Assembly: GCA_964388055.1 (NCBI GenBank) | Contig: CAYLXU010000017.1 | Location: forward strand, 1 to 14,588 | DNA from: CAYLXU01 sp964388055 | GTDB lineage: Bacteria > Patescibacteriota > Minisyncoccia > UBA6257 > JACRHW01 | DNA: 14,588 bases | Direction of reading: 5' to 3' | Shown: positions 13,874-14,588 of the stretch, piece by piece | Layout of the letters: each line of letters begins with the position of its first letter | How positions within the stretch are numbered: position 1 is the stretch's first letter | Translations under genes and position numbers: made by a program | The notes under the pieces: generated by a model | The model's input: only the letters and a program-made list of their open reading frames with translations | What the model was told of the DNA's origin: nothing | The model's database searches: none

Positions 13874-13901
13874 ATTGTAGCCCTTCGGAAAGAAGTGTCA
13901 A
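13874..13901 (-). promoter_or_regulatory. Near-consensus promoter of the acidic gene
   Basis: On the - strand, TTGACA (13901-13896, a perfect -35) and TACAAT (13879-13874, five of six) are 16 bases apart. This is the strongest housekeeping-type promoter by consensus in the window. The predicted start is near 13867. Confidence 0.78.
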
Positions 13902-14015
13902 GAAAAGATGATGTTTTTAAATAAATATGATTTTTAGTTGATTTTTAATGGGAAACATGAATAAATAAAGTATCTAAAATAGCACGTTGTCAACTTAGGA
14001 AGGGAGGTTTTTGTT

Positions 14016-14588
14016 GTGCAGGTATATGTTCAATTTTCAGATGAAAGAGCCATTCCACTTCTCACAAGAGAAACGCTTGATACGCTTATCGATGGAATAA
14101 GTAAAGCAATGAGAAAAGGCGAGAAGATTAGTAACACACTAATGCCTTGGTTATTTCGTTTAGGAAGGGGTAGAAAAATATATACAAGTTTTGTAAATAC
14201 AATTCTAAATATTTTTGAAAACAAGGATTTAAGTATTGTTTTTTTCTGCGGAGATGCGTACGGTTCTCTCGGTACATTTACTGAGCTTGTTGGAAATGAT
14301 GATGAAATGAAAAAGAGATATAGGCCAATCTCTATTCCTTACGTGGAGTCTCGTGCACAAAGGTCTTTTTTTGGGGACGAACTTGTAGACATTGAACGTA
14401 GAAATCTTATAGGAATGCAGAGACGGGGAATAATTCCTGTTCATTCTTTTGAAGATGAAAGTAAAAAGCAGGATTCGATGTATCATTGGGGTGCTGTTCC
14501 ATTTGAAATAGTAATGAAGGCAAAAAGTTGTTTTTATGACGATCCGATCCTCTCTTCAAAATTATTAAGGGAACTCTTTCGATGGTTT
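14016..14588 (+). CDS. Unrecognised protein, N-terminal part (runs off window)
   Basis: The frame is open for 191 codons from a GTG at 14016 to the window end. AGGGAGG at 14001-14007, 8 bases before the GTG, is the strongest Shine-Dalgarno in the window and fixes this start; the next in-frame ATG is codon 36. The protein begins MQVYVQFSDERAIPLLTRE, has a helical basic stretch near 30-60 and a strand LSIVFFCGDAYGSLG around 76-90. No signal peptide or long membrane span is visible, so it is probably cytoplasmic. I do not recognise the family, and the missing C-terminus may hold the defining domain. It is transcribed away from the acidic gene. The frame was found by direct translation because it starts with GTG and has no stop inside the window. 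Confidence 0.7.
   Translation, partial: MQVYVQFSDERAIPLLTRETLDTLIDGISKAMRKGEKISNTLMPWLFRLGRGRKIYTSFVNTILNIFENKDLSIVFFCGDAYGSLGTFTELVGNDDEMKKRYRPISIPYVESRAQRSFFGDELVDIERRNLIGMQRRGIIPVHSFEDESKKQDSMYHWGAVPFEIVMKAKSCFYDDPILSSKLLRELFRWF

Noticed and set aside
1..14588. Alternative genetic code with TGA read as glycine (as in SR1 and Gracilibacteria)
   Set aside because: Core genes have full length with no in-frame TGA and normal Gly codons, so there is no sign of recoding; TAA/TAG preference alone is expected in AT-rich genomes.

Overview
The window looks like the replication-origin region of a member of the Candidate Phyla Radiation (Patescibacteria), probably a parcubacterial lineage. The grounds are the short, compact genes, the standard genetic code with every recognised gene ending in TAA or TAG, the conserved block rpmH-rnpA-yidC-jag facing away from dnaA-dnaN, and a VirB4/TraC/pilin cluster of the type common in these genomes. 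The lineage call is inference from gene content and protein style; no database was searched.

Layout. Positions 1-5626 (+ strand) hold a type IV secretion-like operon: the tail of an unidentified gene, a stand-alone TraC-like domain protein, the VirB4-type ATPase, a secreted Ig/PKD-like protein, a two-helix T4SS pilin-like protein and a membrane-anchored repeat (beta-propeller-like) protein. A perfect palindrome at 5667-5694 separates this operon from the convergent - strand operon rpmH-rnpA-yidC-jag (7498 down to 5738), which supplies ribosomal protein L34, RNase P protein, the YidC insertase and the KH/R3H RNA-binding protein KhpB/Jag. Positions 7499-7738 are a divergent promoter region with one perfect DnaA box. 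dnaA (7739-9109), a 361-base AT-rich spacer rich in DnaA boxes, dnaN (9471-10580) and a short DciA-like helicase-loader candidate follow on the + strand. The spacer is the best oriC candidate: it has a tandem pair of DnaA boxes followed at once by in-register DnaA-trio-like triplets, and G/C strand bias reverses across it.

The right end holds, on the - strand, a class A penicillin-binding protein (10921-13314) with a long structured leader that may encode a 47-residue coupled peptide, and a 56-residue very acidic protein with a strong promoter and a perfect terminator palindrome. On the + strand, an unrecognised gene with a strong Shine-Dalgarno and a GTG start runs off the window end.

The least expected structure is a set of intergenic arrays with 7-base periodicity, in two cases arranged as inverted arms of long hairpins, each placed at the 3' end of a gene (94-196, 5696-5737, 9114-9206), plus a related but non-heptadic hairpin at 831-908. 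The words differ from site to site but the period, placement and geometry recur. No tRNA, rRNA, insertion sequence or CRISPR array was seen.
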